Shown here: positions 1-14,966 of the stretch, piece after piece | How positions within the stretch are numbered: the first letter of the stretch is position 1 | Layout of the letters: the number at the start of each line of letters is the position of its first letter | Assembly: GCF_000002995.4 (NCBI RefSeq) | Contig: NW_025062477.1 | Coordinates: 10,884,649 to 10,948,648, forward strand | Reading direction: 5' to 3' | Length of the DNA: 64,000 nucleotides | Origin: Brugia malayi | Lineage: Eukaryota > Nematoda > Chromadorea > Rhabditida > Onchocercidae | Translations under genes and position numbers: made by a program | Notes under the pieces: model-generated | Told to the model about the DNA's origin: nothing | The model's database searches: none | Seen by the model: the letters and a program-made list of their open reading frames with translations, nothing else

Positions 1-442
1 TATTTATTTTATCCTATGGTATTGTATTTTTATTTTTTGTAATTGTAATCCATGTGCCGTAAATTAATTTTTAAAATAGAATAATTGAGACTGCATATGA
101 AGTACTTTAAACAATATATATGCTTACGTTGGTGATATTTTGAAATATTTTTTTAGATAATCATAGAACTTTTCAGAAAAGAAGTAGAAATTCTTGGTGA
201 ATATCTGAAAGGACTTAGAGAATGTGTTTATGGGGAAAAGTTGACAGTTATCCATCCATTCTGAGAGCCATCCATATTGCGTACTGTTAGATTTAATCGA
301 GCATAAAGAATATGAAACTTGCTACGTCTGGTCATGATATATTTCATCATATACTGATGTATAGTTAGCTTATTTCACCGTACTATTAAGTTACATTGTT
401 ATACACTAATAGAAATAGATAAGAAAATTCTAATTTCGATAG

Positions 443-2717
<2,275 letters not shown>

Positions 2718-4129
2718 ATATCACTTGGAAACTTACTTTCTCGTGATCAAGTGAAAGAAAAGGGAATGACATCGTTTAATTGTTATGGTCTGTATATCGT
2801 TTTCTGCTTCTCACTGATTGTGATAAGCTGTGTTGTTGAAAAATATTTTATATAAATTATATAAGTTATTGCAGGAGTTGCTTTTGTTGTTATCGCGAAG
2901 TTTTTTGCTTAACTTTTGTTTCTCTTGCTTTTTATAATGCAATAAACATATTACATTATATGCTTGTACTTCAGCATATATATAAGAAATGATGGATGTT
3001 GCAGAAGTACAAAAAAAAGAACCCTTAACTTCTGCTTACGCTGTTATATGTATGCATGAGAATATTTAATTCATACAACAAAATGCAACGATACGCTTAG
3101 TTATATAAACCATATTTAAGGTAAAAATGTGCAACTTAGTGCTTCCATTCTGATGTCATTTTTATAAGTAATAATCGTTAAGCTGATCTAATAATTGTTG
3201 AGATGTCATTTATACAATTTAGCTTAAGTACTCTTGATGTCTCGTTCCGAACACAATGAATACTATGAAACCAACAAGAAGTTCAGCATAGTCGTTGTTG
3301 ATATTCAATCAAGAATCTTTTTCCTGAACAGCCAGATTAAAAAAAAAAAAAAAACGAATTGTAAACAATTCTCCTTTCGGACTTAAAATTTCAGGAAGGA
3401 AATCAGCAAGAGAAATTGCTTTCTAACCTATCTTCCACTCCTTTACTCCTCACTCCCACTTACAAAACACAAATTTCCGTTTACGGTGAAAAAATGAAAT
3501 CTAATCCGGAAATATATGTGGAACACATTTGAAGATCTCTTCGTCTATTTTTTCGCATCATTTTATAATTTTGGAGCTACAACATTCCTCCTCGATCAAA
3601 AGACCAAGAATTTTTCGCAACTTCCAAAGCCAAAGTCAGCCAATGATGTTTACTTTGCTGTATGTTGTAAATGCAGTGGTAAAGTCCGTTGGTAGATTTA
3701 CCCATGTTAGAAATGTTACACTGTAGTAGTACTACACAGTAAACATTTCTATCCTATCTATGTACTTACTCAAACTGCACTCTTCCGTAATATCACGTAG
3801 ATTCACTTATATACGTGTTTAAAAGTCAAAGATAATTGCAGAGACAATGGAAATCTTCAATACTACAGTAAAATTTATATCAGCATTAAAGGATATGATC
3901 AACAAATACATTATTCATTGCAAAATTTCCAGCTGGCTGTCAACAGATTGACATTCTTCGTACTGCAACACTCCTTTGAATGCTTCAACGATGTAATCAT
4001 TCATCAACAGAAGAAAAATTTGAATTTTCATTATTGAAATTTCCAGGCTAATAAAATCCTTTGTTATTAATAAGCAATATAATTTTTCCTGGAAACGAAA
4101 GTTCAATACTCAAGTGATGCAGAAATTGA
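2718..4129. other. Intergenic, 3' flank of AsnRS
   Basis: No coding exon is supported here. The first 250 bases are the likely 3' UTR of the synthetase, with AATAAA near 2941 and a poly-A run at 3338-3354. Short open frames near 3529-3726 and 3915-4106 show no family likeness and no splice context. Confidence 0.5.
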
Positions 4130-5180
4130 AGAAATTATCAAATTCATTATGCAATCTAATTGAAAATTATATCAACCAAAAACTTTAGACATTGGAAAGC
4201 TAATTAATAAGTAAATTCACTTTTTGTACTACAAATATTTTTAATTACATGGATTTATAGCTTGATTTAGGTTGATAATACTTTTATTTTATCACTTCGT
4301 TATCATTTGCAATTGATATTCAACGTAATTTATAATAATATTGTGGCAAAATTCTTGCCGGAAATTTGAAGATCATATCGATTATCAAATAAAATGCTCA
4401 AAAAATTCAAAATACTTTTGTAATTTAATGATGATTCGGTTTTACTACCATTTAAGCGCCCTAAAATTATCAAATTCATTATGCAAACTAATCGAAAATC
4501 ACATCAAGCGAGAATTTAAAAGTACTGGAAAGCTAAAATTAGTGATCAAATTCATTTTTTTGCCAGAAATATGTTTAATTTCATCGATTTTTCGCTTAAT
4601 GAAGTTCGTATTTTATCATTTAGTTACTGTTTAATCATTTATGATTAATATTTGACGTATTTATGACTATATTGTGGTAAAATCCTTGCCAGAAATTAAA
4701 AAATGGTTAGAGAATTCAATATTTTTCTATAATTCAATCAAATTTCGATTTTGCTACTATTTAAGCACCTTAAACTAAAAGCTAAAATTAATAAGCAAAT
4801 TCATTTTTGTGTTAAAAATATTTTTAATTACATAGATTATTGCTTGACTTAGATGTAAAAAAAATCGTACTGCATCATTTCGTTAACATTTTATAATTTA
4901 TAATCGATATTTCAAGTAATTTATAGCATTATTGCTTATCGACTGTCAAGCAAAATCCCAGATAAATTTAAATATTTATAATTCTCATTGAACTTTCCAA
5001 ATACATTAATTTTAGATCGAAAAAAAACTGATATGAATAAACAAATTCACTTTTTTATTTGAAATATATTTACTTACATCGACTTATCGCTTCATTTAAG
5101 ATTTAAAAATTTGTGATTTATCATTTTGCTGTAAACTTTCGAAAAAGGCATTAATAATATAACAGTTAAACGATAAAAAG
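4130..5180. repeat. Degenerate tandem repeat, about four copies
   Basis: Diverged copies of one unit recur in the same orientation. One anchor (an AATATnTTTAATTnCATnGATTTATnGCTT pattern) appears near 4230, 4562, 4812 and 5060. A second (TTGTGGCAAAATTCTTGCCGGAAATT-like) appears near 4340 and 4675. Spacing is about 330 bases, then about 250. I see no coding capacity. It could be an old satellite or stacked remnants of a mobile element. Confidence 0.6.
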
Positions 5181-5979
5181 CTCAAATTTAAAATTGAAAA
5201 ATTATTTATGCACCAATCAATGCAATTTTTTGTTTTTGTAAAACTTTGTAAATTTATTTTTCAAATTCGATGAAAAGAAATTGCAGTCCAATTGTCAGAC
5301 CTGCCTGATTCATTGGCATGTGATATATATGCATGTCGGGCTGATAATTCTGTGTTAAAGAAATATTTGGCTAAATTTTTATGTTAAACATATTCTTGGC
5401 CAATTTGTACGGAAATTATGGGCCGGAAATATTCCAAATTTTTACCTGTTTTAATTTTGGTTTTCTTTACTTTTTTTTTTGCTCCATGTGGAGTCAAACA
5501 AGTCAAGTTATTTGTATTTTTCATATTTTTCGTTCTAAATTTTTGATTTCTAAATTTAGGTATTTCTGAACCAAGATTTTTTTCTTCCTGTTTCACCTTC
5601 TTTTTATGGACGATTTATTTTTGCTTTCTGTTACTAATTTTTCGTGACTTCATATTCATTGTGCCAAAGCATCAATTTCTTTAAACGTTGTAAATAACCA
5701 AAATTACAAACGATTAACTCGTTGAAAACAGGTTAATATCATTTAAATATTTCCCATACAACAACTACTTATCAATTGTATTTAAACCAGAAATGTTCGT
5801 AAAAGATAAACTATTCAAGTAATGGAAGGATTTCTCAATATATAAAAAGTATTTCAATTTTATTAAATTGAAATGCAAAGTATTACTGTTCAAAACGTAT
5901 AAAAGGTATCAACAAAAAACGTATCAACAGTTCCTCCTTTCTAACAGCTCAGACCGACTTAATTTCTAGCTACCAAAAC

Positions 5980-6012
5980 GTCACATGTAGGTCACATGTA
6001 GGTCACATGTAC
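5980..6012. repeat. Three perfect 11-bp repeats GTCACATGTAG
   Basis: GTCACATGTAG occurs three times head to tail; the last copy ends in C instead of G. Each copy contains the palindromic hexamer ACATGT, and CACATG overlapping it fits an E-box-like site. It lies about 300 bases upstream of the kinase remnant. A regulatory role is only a guess. Confidence 0.6.
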
Positions 6013-6306
6013 ATATCTTCCCTACACAGACCAACCAACATTTGATGTCACTTTTATTGCGGAAAACCACGTTGCATGCTACGCAAATTGCAATCTCTTC
6101 AGTACAGGTTGTAACAGTAGTATTGAGTTAGAACAAAATGGTATCAGTTGAATTGTACCAAGAACATACCCTGTAATTAATAATTCATATAAATAATTAA
6201 TATTATTGATAATATTTCTCTCCACAATAAAGTAATAAGGAGAAAGTCATTCTAGCAAAGTTCGTTATTATTTACTATATCTTTATGAAAAGGATCGGGT
6301 AGTGGA

Positions 6307-6892
6307 CATGGATTGTTGTTGTAAAACTTGGCGAGGGCGGTTTTGTATCAGTTTATAAGGTTTATGAAAATTCATCGACATTCTTTCTTGTAATTATTTA
6401 CTTCACAATCCCTCAAATTACAGCAATTTTACTTTGCAGGAATCAAGGGGAAACGAAATTTATGAAAGCATTAAAAACAGAAAGCTTAAAGGAGAAAGTT
6501 AAAGTAAGCTTGTTAGCTTTAAAGAAAGATAAATTTCTGCTAATGTTTACTGTTAACTGTTATTTTTAACTGTTTAACTGTTATTTTTAACTGAACGGAA
6601 CTGTAGTTTTCTACATTTCTAAGCTTTCAGCACACCATCATATTCAGATTATGTTTGCAAATAGTGGAATTATTCACAATGCACATTATTTTTGATAGGA
6701 TAATATACTTTGACTTCTCTCTCTTTCTCTCTCTCTTGCTTGTTAACATAAATGATTATAGCTAAAAATGGAAATTTAAGTGCTTAAATTAGCGAATGAA
6801 CGAAAAAGGACGCATTTCTGTACATATGAAGATAAAGACATCTATAAAAAATGCTTATATTTGGTGGTGACACTACTTGGACCTTGTTTGCA
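6307..6892 (+). pseudogene. Broken casein kinase 1-like (nematode CK1/TTBK type) kinase remnant
   Basis: Three pieces in order on the plus strand resemble the N-lobe of the nematode-expanded CK1/tau-tubulin kinase group. The glycine loop VVVKLGEGGFVSVYK lies at about 6322-6361, followed by a GT donor. Next, MKALKTESLKEKVK at about 6458-6502 follows a TTGCAG acceptor. Its upstream half (SRGNE) reads in another frame, which indicates a frameshift. Third, LYLVVTLLGPCLQ at about 6855-6892 matches the beta5-hinge region. A stop codon precedes the first piece in frame. I could not find the catalytic-loop HRD-like or DFG segments downstream. Most likely a dead copy; the family call is moderate. Confidence 0.5.
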
Positions 6893-8029
6893 GGTATGTT
6901 TATAAAACTACAAGAGATAGCTTTCTGGTTTCCGAGGTATCGGAGATAACAGATATTGATAAAACTTGACTGCAATCTTTCACTTGCAATCATTTCAAAA
7001 CTATATCTCTGATTTATAAGTGAATATACTGGCAACTATTATCAAAAAACCTAAAAAGTATTACACACCAAGAATAATGCTAATGATTCATCCTATAAAC
7101 CAAATTCGTTATTCCTTTGTTATATCCCATTTTTTTGAAACAATGAATGCTTTATCTAAACCTCAAATAGTAAATGTACATCTGTCTTCTTTGTTCTTCA
7201 TTGTAAATGTTAGCCAAACCCACTTCCTACACCCTTAAAAATCTTCTCTAATCAGTTAATAACAAAGAAACGATCGATGGCAGTCTTCTCGTCCTCCTAC
7301 TCAACAGTACCATTTATTCTGTCATTCTTTCAATTATTCAACTGTATGTTATATCGATTCACATTTATAAAGAAAATAAACGATATCTGGGTTGATCTTG
7401 CTCGTAGACAAGAATTCAGTTCAAGTTCTACAAACCTAAAGTAAGTCAAGTGAACATAACTAGATCATCTACTCTTCTGACCAAAAAGTTACTTCACTTT
7501 GTTCCCATCTTATGTTTAGGCTGTAAATCTTTCATATATTGTTGACACGGTATCAGCTCCTCATTTAGTTGACACCATTGTTATGTAAATTATGTTGGAA
7601 TCTACGAGGTTAACAACTTTTGTTTTAAGGGCTTATCAGCTAGTGATTAGATTTGCTTCTAAACCAGGTGGTCAACAGCTCTTTTTCAAACCTATTATTT
7701 TTTCGGCAGTTCAACTTATTGTAGATCATATACTTTGTTTGCATATATTGCTTGCTATATAAGGAGAGGTCATTGAGTGGAGCAAAGGATTTCATCGGAA
7801 ATCAGGAGAATTCAACCGAAGAGACAATTCGATCCCACAAAAAGGGACTTCCACTACTTTTGCTTCAATTTTTCTCAACCAATAATTTATTGCAATACTG
7901 CTTCTGTTGATAAAGGAATTATTATATTCCTATTACCCCATATATAACCTCTCTCAAATATAAATTTTTTTAAATCTTCTACGCAAGCATTATAAGTTAT
8001 TGGCTTCTTCATGGCGACAAATTTCATGA
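6893..8029. other. Non-coding stretch between kinase remnant and inverted duplication
   Basis: No supportable gene. Open frames at 6784-7035 and 7020-7238 have no recognisable domain, although any 3' remains of the kinase relic would fall here. Confidence 0.4.
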
Positions 8030-8198
8030 AGGCAGCACTGTTGATGTTGAGTCGTGATAAGTTACGTGGACAGTTAGAGTAGAGCCCATGAGTTTTTTTT
8101 TTTTTTTCTATTCGATCAGAAAATGTCTATTGCTGCGATTAGTCAACCAGGTGGAAAGTGGAGGTATGCTTTGATTAGGTCACCTTTTCTAGATCTCT
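8030..8198. repeat. Older, diverged outer part of inverted duplication (left)
   Basis: The stretch from about 8030 to 8198 matches, inverted and with visible mismatches, 19591-19750. It includes the shared text around GTGGACAGTTAGAGTAGAG and TTAGTCAACCAGGTGG. It abuts the identical arm that starts at 8199, so the duplication has two age layers. Confidence 0.7.
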
Positions 8199-10297
8199 CT
8201 CCGTTTCAATTGAGAAATCCGTTCTCAATATTCATTTGCAACAAAGAATGTGTTGAATTGCTCTACATTGATTATGTGTTGAAAATTGCTCTTAATTTTT
8301 AATGGAAAATTTTTTCTAATTAAGGAAAAAAATGTACGAACTACATACATTATCAAAATTATTAATTATTGGTAAAGTCTTCTCGACTTGATAGCCAAAT
8401 ACAGATTTGATTGTTGACAGGTAAGTTGTCTACTCTTTATTTCATCCTTTGCTTTGAGAATTGTAAAGGTCTTCCAGTGTGGCATTTACTTTTATAAATA
8501 ATTGATGTAGCATTAAAATCTAACTTTAACTGTAAAAAGAGTAAAGGTCATCCATTAGGGTACAACTCTTTATTTACGGGTAATCACGCGCTTAAAAGAG
8601 GTGGGAAATTGGTTCGCGATCACTGCTCCCTCGAATCTACTTCCTCAATTTTTCTAGTACTGTTCAATAACTTCGATTAATGATAATTTTTATCTCAACC
8701 AACTGAAAATCACTCTTAACCATAGGCTAAAAATCCTGCAAAATTTTGCCATATTTCACAACTTAATCATTCAGGACAGATTGTTATGGATTAAGACTGT
8801 CACCGAGGAGCTTTCGAACGAGCAAAGCCCTTTACCGCATGCATTTTTGAAAAGAAAAGGGAAAATTTTTTCCAGTGTAAATTATATGCTAAAAGTTTAA
8901 CCATTTATTGATTGAACATGTTTAAACAGGACAAAGGAATGGCGAAAGCGTTTGCTTTAGCAGAAGAGAAAATTTGTTTAAATATTAAAATTTAAAAGGA
9001 AATAGTTTAGAGATATTGTTGAAAAAGTTTGAATTAATAATAATATATGCATATGTGAAAGTGCAGCATAATGCGTTTGTTGAAATTGCAAATTATTGGT
9101 TACAATTTTTTTTGTTGTTGTTGCAGATTCCAGTTCTATCCAATAAATAAAGTTTAGAATTTTTTTTAATCCTGAATTGTGAATGGTTTCATTCTTTTTT
9201 CATCAATCATTATGATTATTTTTGATTTCTTTCAAATATTCTAAATGTATCGAAAATATGTGCAATGTCGAAAATAGGAAAAAAGCATGGAAATTCGTTT
9301 TTTTTACGTCTGCGATAGCTCTTTTTACGTTTGATGTCTTCACGTTAAGATTTTTTAACTCGAAATATTTGAGAAATTTATTTTGTAGGCATCCATATAT
9401 ATAAAGTCGTATGACAAAGATATGTGACCAACTGTGAAAAAAAAAGTGAAGTAAAATTGTGTTATTCAGAACCTTTTTATTAGCTCCACTACAGAATTTG
9501 AATTTTTAATATTTATCGAGAAATATTTTTTTGACATTTCATTAACAACTCCTATAAACTAGCTTCAATAATTATTTTTTCTCTGCTAATTTAATTTTTC
9601 TTTCATTTTATTCCAATAAGTTATGATTAATCTGATGAATGTTTTTATTGTGTAATCGCACCACTGAATGCATTAATTTGTTATATTTGTTACAGTCAAA
9701 TTCGGATATTTCGATATTTCATAATAATTCAAATAATAATAAAATGAATAGTCGAATTGTTCTTTTTTTTCACATTGCAGCAAGTGATTCAAGATATAAA
9801 TTACAATTTTCTTTTGGATTTATCGAAATACGCATATATCCTTTTTCGCCCCAATCGGTGCCCCAACTGAAAATTAATTATTATCAATTTATTCATTAGT
9901 TTAATTTTTTCATTGATTTAAAAAAAAAAAAAAAAGATTGTAGTATATTTTAAAAATGAACTATCCAACATATATAACGCAATTAGCTTTCCTTTTCTTT
10001 CTTTTTGCCGCAAGTCTATATAATACTATCAAAATGATGTATAACTTATCAATTTTATAAACAATTTCTTTGATTTAAAGGAAGAAGAAATTAATAACAT
10101 TATAAATGATTTATTCATTTAAAATAATGATGTTAATATAAAATTGCTATCAATTTTTTCATTGTTGTAAATATTTCATTAATTAAAAAATTGAGAATGC
10201 AAAGTGAACGCATTATCTTGGCTAACAATTTCAATTTACCATAGGTTTTAAATAAATAGAAATAGAAAGACGACAAAAAAGCAAAATATGTTTTAAG
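8199..10297. repeat. Left arm of near-identical 2.1-kb inverted repeat
   Basis: This segment is the reverse complement of 16561-18660. All parts I compared were identical except for one base in an A-run (nine at about 9437, ten in the partner). Both ends are sharp: 8199 pairs with 18660, and 10297 with 16561. It carries a copy of the terminal exon of the plus-strand protease (9770-9866, minus strand). The lack of drift in AT-rich non-coding DNA points to a recent event, ongoing gene conversion, or an assembly duplication. Confidence 0.93.
9770..9866 (-). pseudogene. Duplicated cysteine-protease terminal exon
   Basis: Within the left arm, the minus strand reads an AG acceptor, a split Ser codon, then WGTDWGEKGYMRI and a stop at 9770. 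It is identical to the last exon of the plus-strand protease (16992-17088). It lies about 520 bases downstream of the minus-strand protease's own terminal exon (10384-10483), in the same orientation and splice phase. It could therefore serve that gene as an alternative last exon. Whether it is ever used cannot be told from sequence. Confidence 0.75.
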
Positions 10298-10383
10298 ATA
10301 ACAGATAAGAATGATGAATTATTTCACTTCTAATAATACTATCAAAAAAAAAACTATCGACAGCAAAATTTCACATTATTCTC

Positions 10384-12767
10384 TCATTTGAAGATTGGTA
10401 CGTTCGAAAAACGACCAATACCGCACATAAATACCCCAGCGCGAATACGACCGTATCCTTTTTGACCCCATGTAGGGCCCCAACTATAAAATTAGTAATA
10501 ATAGTTAGCAAATAAATTAAATTAAATTAAATATAGCTTTTGATACAACAAAAAATTATTTCAATTTATCTGTCTTGAGCAATATTACGACAAATAATTA
10601 AAATATAACAATAACAATTCTTCTTTTATTGTCGTCAATCCATTTTTATTTTTTTTTTTTAGCCTTTTGCTTTTAACTTATATTAATCAAGACACCATAA
10701 GTTTACTATTATTTTTTCATTATTAAAATAAATTCAAAATTTTTCATACCTGTTTTTGATGATAAAATATTCCATCCCATTCTGGACACCATAACCAACC
10801 GCTATTACCGCATGATTTACTTTTTCTGCATTAGTTGGACATTTTGGATCATTATAAATACCGGAAAATTTTTTAGTATTAAAATTATCAAACTGGTTCG
10901 AAATTATCAATTTCAAAATTTCTTACCATTTTTTTTTTTTTTTTTCATAATTTTTCCTGTAAATTACTTACCACTTCGATAAGCTACAAAACTTTGTAAT
11001 GACGAATGTAACGATACACAAACTGGTCCATATAGTGCTAGTATCTTCTTGAGAATTTGTTCATTGCTAGGAGGTAAATAGAATGCATCAGCTAAACCAT
11101 ACTTTCGTCGTTGTGGGGTATTTCTCGGGCATGAAACACTATCATTTTCCTTATATGGGTAACTCTTATCGGTCTTTACACCGTGCTCAGCAACCCAACG
11201 AAAAACCTAAAAATCATTTTTGCTATTAATTATATCATTTTTTACTTATATTTATATTTTATGGATAATAATTAACTAATTAATAATAAAATAACAAATT
11301 TCCGCATACCGCAGGTTCATTTCCGCCTCTTCCTTTGCATTTTTCCATTCCACTACAATCCATTACATCCTGTACTGATAGTTTTACCGGCCGTTTTTTA
11401 GTCCTGAGCGCCACATACATTTCAAGCGCTCCTAATGCTGAGAAAATAAAACACACACCACAACGACCCTAAAATTGATTTCAATTCATAATAACATGTA
11501 AATTATTGTTTCATGCAAATAACAAAAAGAAGAAAAGAAGCAAACAAAGAAATAAAAGGAATAAGGAAAATGAGAGAAAAAGATATTAATTTCAATTGGA
11601 ATTGTTGAAATGAAAAAAATACTTCACTTACTTGATCTGATGCTGGTAGTACAGTTATTTTCTTTCTATAATCAAAAGACTTTGGTATTGTTGTTGTTAT
11701 ATTTCCTCGGATTATTCTACTTAAATCTCCTTCCGCATATTCAGTCAAATTTGGATAATATCCCCGAAGTCTTTCTTTCTCTTCTTCGGTCTGAATAGAA
11801 ACAACAAATAAAAAGCAAGAAATAAATCGAAATTAGAATAGGAAAAGGTATGAAATTAAAAATGAAAGGAAAGGAAAAGAAACAATGAAATGTAATGCAT
11901 AGCGGTTTTATTATTATTAATATTAATATTATTATCATTATTGTTATTATTATTGCTATTATTATTGTTATTATTATTACTATTATTATTATATGCTTGA
12001 TCCGAATTTTCCAATTTTTTCTTCAGTTATGACCCACCCAATCGCTCATTTCGTTCAGATCTACTTTGTATGTTTCCAATCCTTTACTGTAACGCTGGTT
12101 ATGTTCATCAATCATTTTCAAAGATTGTACAAATTTAAGTAATCGAATTGGTTCCGGAACAGATGGATCATGTTTTTTGCCTGTAGAAGATAATAAAATG
12201 TATGAGAAATCCTGATTGATAAAGAAGCTTCAGCTTTTTCTCAGGTTAGCTAGAATTTGAAGTTTCTTTTTAAGTTAACACTTTCATACCATTTTGTTTT
12301 TTTTGTTTTTTTTTTAGAATGAAAAATGAATTGAAAATGAAAGAAATGAAAAAAAAACCAATTAACTTACCCATTTTTTTCAGATATGTTTTATACTTCG
12401 AATAATGCTGCTGATACAAGGTATGAATTTTACCTGGTGTGTCATCATTATCCCTGCAGTAAGAATTTGAGATATTTGAAATAATATTCGAATTCATTAA
12501 ATTTAAAAATTTTCTGAGAATGAAACCAGAAGACCGAAAAAAAGAATTTATAAAGATTGCAAGAAGAAGGCAGAAACATTAATGAAAATTTTTTAATTCA
12601 ATTCGTATACCTCACTTTGCATTTCATTTATATTAGCAATTTTAGCATTTTTTTTAACTTCTTAAATTTTATTCTATTCCAAAATTAAGGACTTACAGTT
12701 CATTAAGTGGATTTGCATAAGTAAGCAAGAGAAAACTGGCTAAATGTAGAATAAAAAACGCCTTCAT
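10384..12767 (-). CDS. Papain-family (C1A) cysteine protease with I29 prodomain, 353 residues
   Basis: Secreted or lysosomal cathepsin-L-like endopeptidase. Minus-strand exons are 12697-12767, 12371-12453, 12038-12180, 11632-11790, 11310-11468, 10972-11206, 10750-10861 and 10384-10483. The ATG opens a signal peptide (hydrophobic residues 3-17). An I29-type propeptide with YSKGLETYKVDLNEMSDW follows, and the mature domain starts near IPKSFDYRKK. The triad is intact: Cys158 in QGRCGVCF, His300 in VNHAVIAVGYG, and Asn320 in IIKNSWG. The residue after the catalytic Cys is Phe where papains usually have Trp. The intron before 10861 would end in CG, not AG. The only in-frame AG upstream (after 10918) would add about 19 residues. 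The gene may therefore be damaged or use that site. It faces the plus-strand paralogue head to head. Confidence 0.85.
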
Positions 12768-13687
12768 CAAGTTAGTTAACAATCGGTAAAAATTTTTTTC
12801 TTCCTTCAAGGTTCGACCAGCAGAAATTGTCGTTTGGTGTAGCATTAATGTCAAATTATTGATAAAAGCAATTTTTAAGTAATTATCATTTGCTAATCTT
12901 TGATGTTAAAAATATTTTTGATATATTCTTTGCATAACTTTGCTCAGTTTTCTTATAAATAACTTTTTTTTTCCTTTTGTATAATTTGTCCCAAATTGTT
13001 TACAATTTCTGTTGCACAATAATACCAATATTTGTGGTGTACTGTAGTTTTTCGTTGTTTGACTGATTAGGGTATTCATTTCAATTTTGAATTTCTGCAG
13101 TGATGTAAATATATTTTTAGTAATCAACAATTGTTAAAAAATTCTTTTTTAAAAATTTTATATATTCATGTAGCGATTTTTAAACTAACTTATTTCAGAA
13201 ATGGGAAATGTTGAACATTTTTGGAAATTCAAAAATAAGAGATGCAAAAATTTAGGATAACCAGATTTGGTTTTTCATGCATGAGCTTGGCTAAGGGAAT
13301 TTTTGAAATATAATTTATTGTCAAATATAATTTTGCTTATACTTCTTTTTTCGTTTCTTTCAAATTAAAATTCCCTAATGGAATTGTTAATTGAAGAATG
13401 GATCAAATCAGTTTTTGTATTATTCATCGTTAGAAGCAAATTTTATGATTAGAAAATTTTTGTGATGATTTATGGTCTCTAAATGTATAAAAAATATTGT
13501 TAATTAGTTACTTTTGTTTTGCAGGAAATAGGAAACAGTCAGATCTCAAATTAAGTGATAAGAAATTTTTGGGTTAAATAATACCTTATCAATTACAGAC
13601 AGAAGTGTCAACAGGAATTGTTTTCCAACCAAAAATCAACAGAAGTTGGCAACTTCAAAGGACTTTTTGGGCTTTGCATATTGCAAA
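12768..13687. promoter_or_regulatory. Shared divergent upstream region of the two protease genes
   Basis: 920 bases separate the two divergent start codons. The stretch must hold both promoters if both genes are transcribed. I see no coding exon and no clear TATA or other motif. The open frame at 12906-13130 (minus) shows no domain. Confidence 0.45.
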
Positions 13688-14933
13688 ATGAGACATTATC
13701 TTCTATCACCGCTAAAAGCTTTTCTATTCCTTTCATTTTTACAAATTTCCATCTTAAGCTGTAGCAGTCTAATTTATCAGTATGTTTTTTTTTTTTTTCT
13801 TTTTTTTTTTCTTAAATTATTATTTTAACAAATTATTAAAATCTGAATTGTTAATATTAAAATTAAAAATAGCTTTTTGTATTCAATTTGCTACACTAAA
13901 ATTTTCATTGAAAAATTTTTTCTGGTCAGCTTCAGCCATTTAATACTTGGTTTGATAAATTTCACAGTTTGCAATCTTCTAGTGACATTTATTTTGCAGG
14001 CAATTCAAAGCATTAAGTCACTCAAAGTTACGTGCATTGTATTCGAAACATTATGATGATTATGTGAAATTTGTAACAGAATACAGTAAGTAATTAAAAA
14101 TTTCATTAGCGGTTTTCTTAATATTTCTTATTTTTATTCGACTGGTTTAATTTACTTCACTCATCTCATTTGTAATTTTCAGAATCGTTAATCCGAAGCA
14201 TTATCACTTTAATTAAAATATGAATTGAATAAGTTGAATCGACTGCAGATAGTTTTCCTGACCGCTTAAATGATATTATATATTTAAATTTATTAATTAT
14301 CGTGCAAATTTCACGCATTAATTTTTATTATAATTTGATTAATTATATTTGAAATGGCTACGTGTCAGCTGCCAAACAGCGCTTTACGTAATTTCCAGCA
14401 AAACCACGCATTATTTTAGATTTATCCAAAAAATTCAAAACTTATTTCCAATTTCCGCTTTCGTTGTAGAACAAGGAGTTAAGGATAATCGACCGGAACC
14501 ACATCGCTTGTTGGCTTATGCTAAAAATGTGGAAGAAATTCAAAAGCATAATGAGTTGTATAAACAAGGCAAATCATCGTTTATGCTTGGCTTAACTGTA
14601 ATGAGTGATATGGTAAGATGAAAATTTCCATTCCTTAAAATATGAAAAAAGAATTTTAATTACAAGTGGTATAAATTATGGTAAATAACATTAAGAAAAG
14701 TAATTGCAGTAGATTAATGAATTAATTACAGGCAGAGGAAGATATGCAGGACGAATTTCCGGTGATCAAATTTAATGATACGGATGATAGCCATATTCCG
14801 CAAAATTTAACTGATGAAAAATTGAAAGCTGTTAATTGGGTAACTAAAAAATATGTCACCGCAGTTAGAAATCTCAAAACCAATCGGGTCAGTCTTTTGT
14901 TGAATAATCTTTTATACCTGATAGGAATTTAGT

Positions 14934-14966
<33 letters not shown>

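Noticed and set aside
166..264. Open frame with a TTTTTTAG in front, upstream of the first AsnRS exon
   Set aside because: Its translation does not match the AsnRS segment expected there, has no suitable donor in phase, and ends in a stop.
9222..9899. Open frames identical to minus-strand frames at 16959-17637
   Set aside because: They are shadows of the inverted-repeat arms; only the minus-strand exon copy at 9770-9866 is meaningful.
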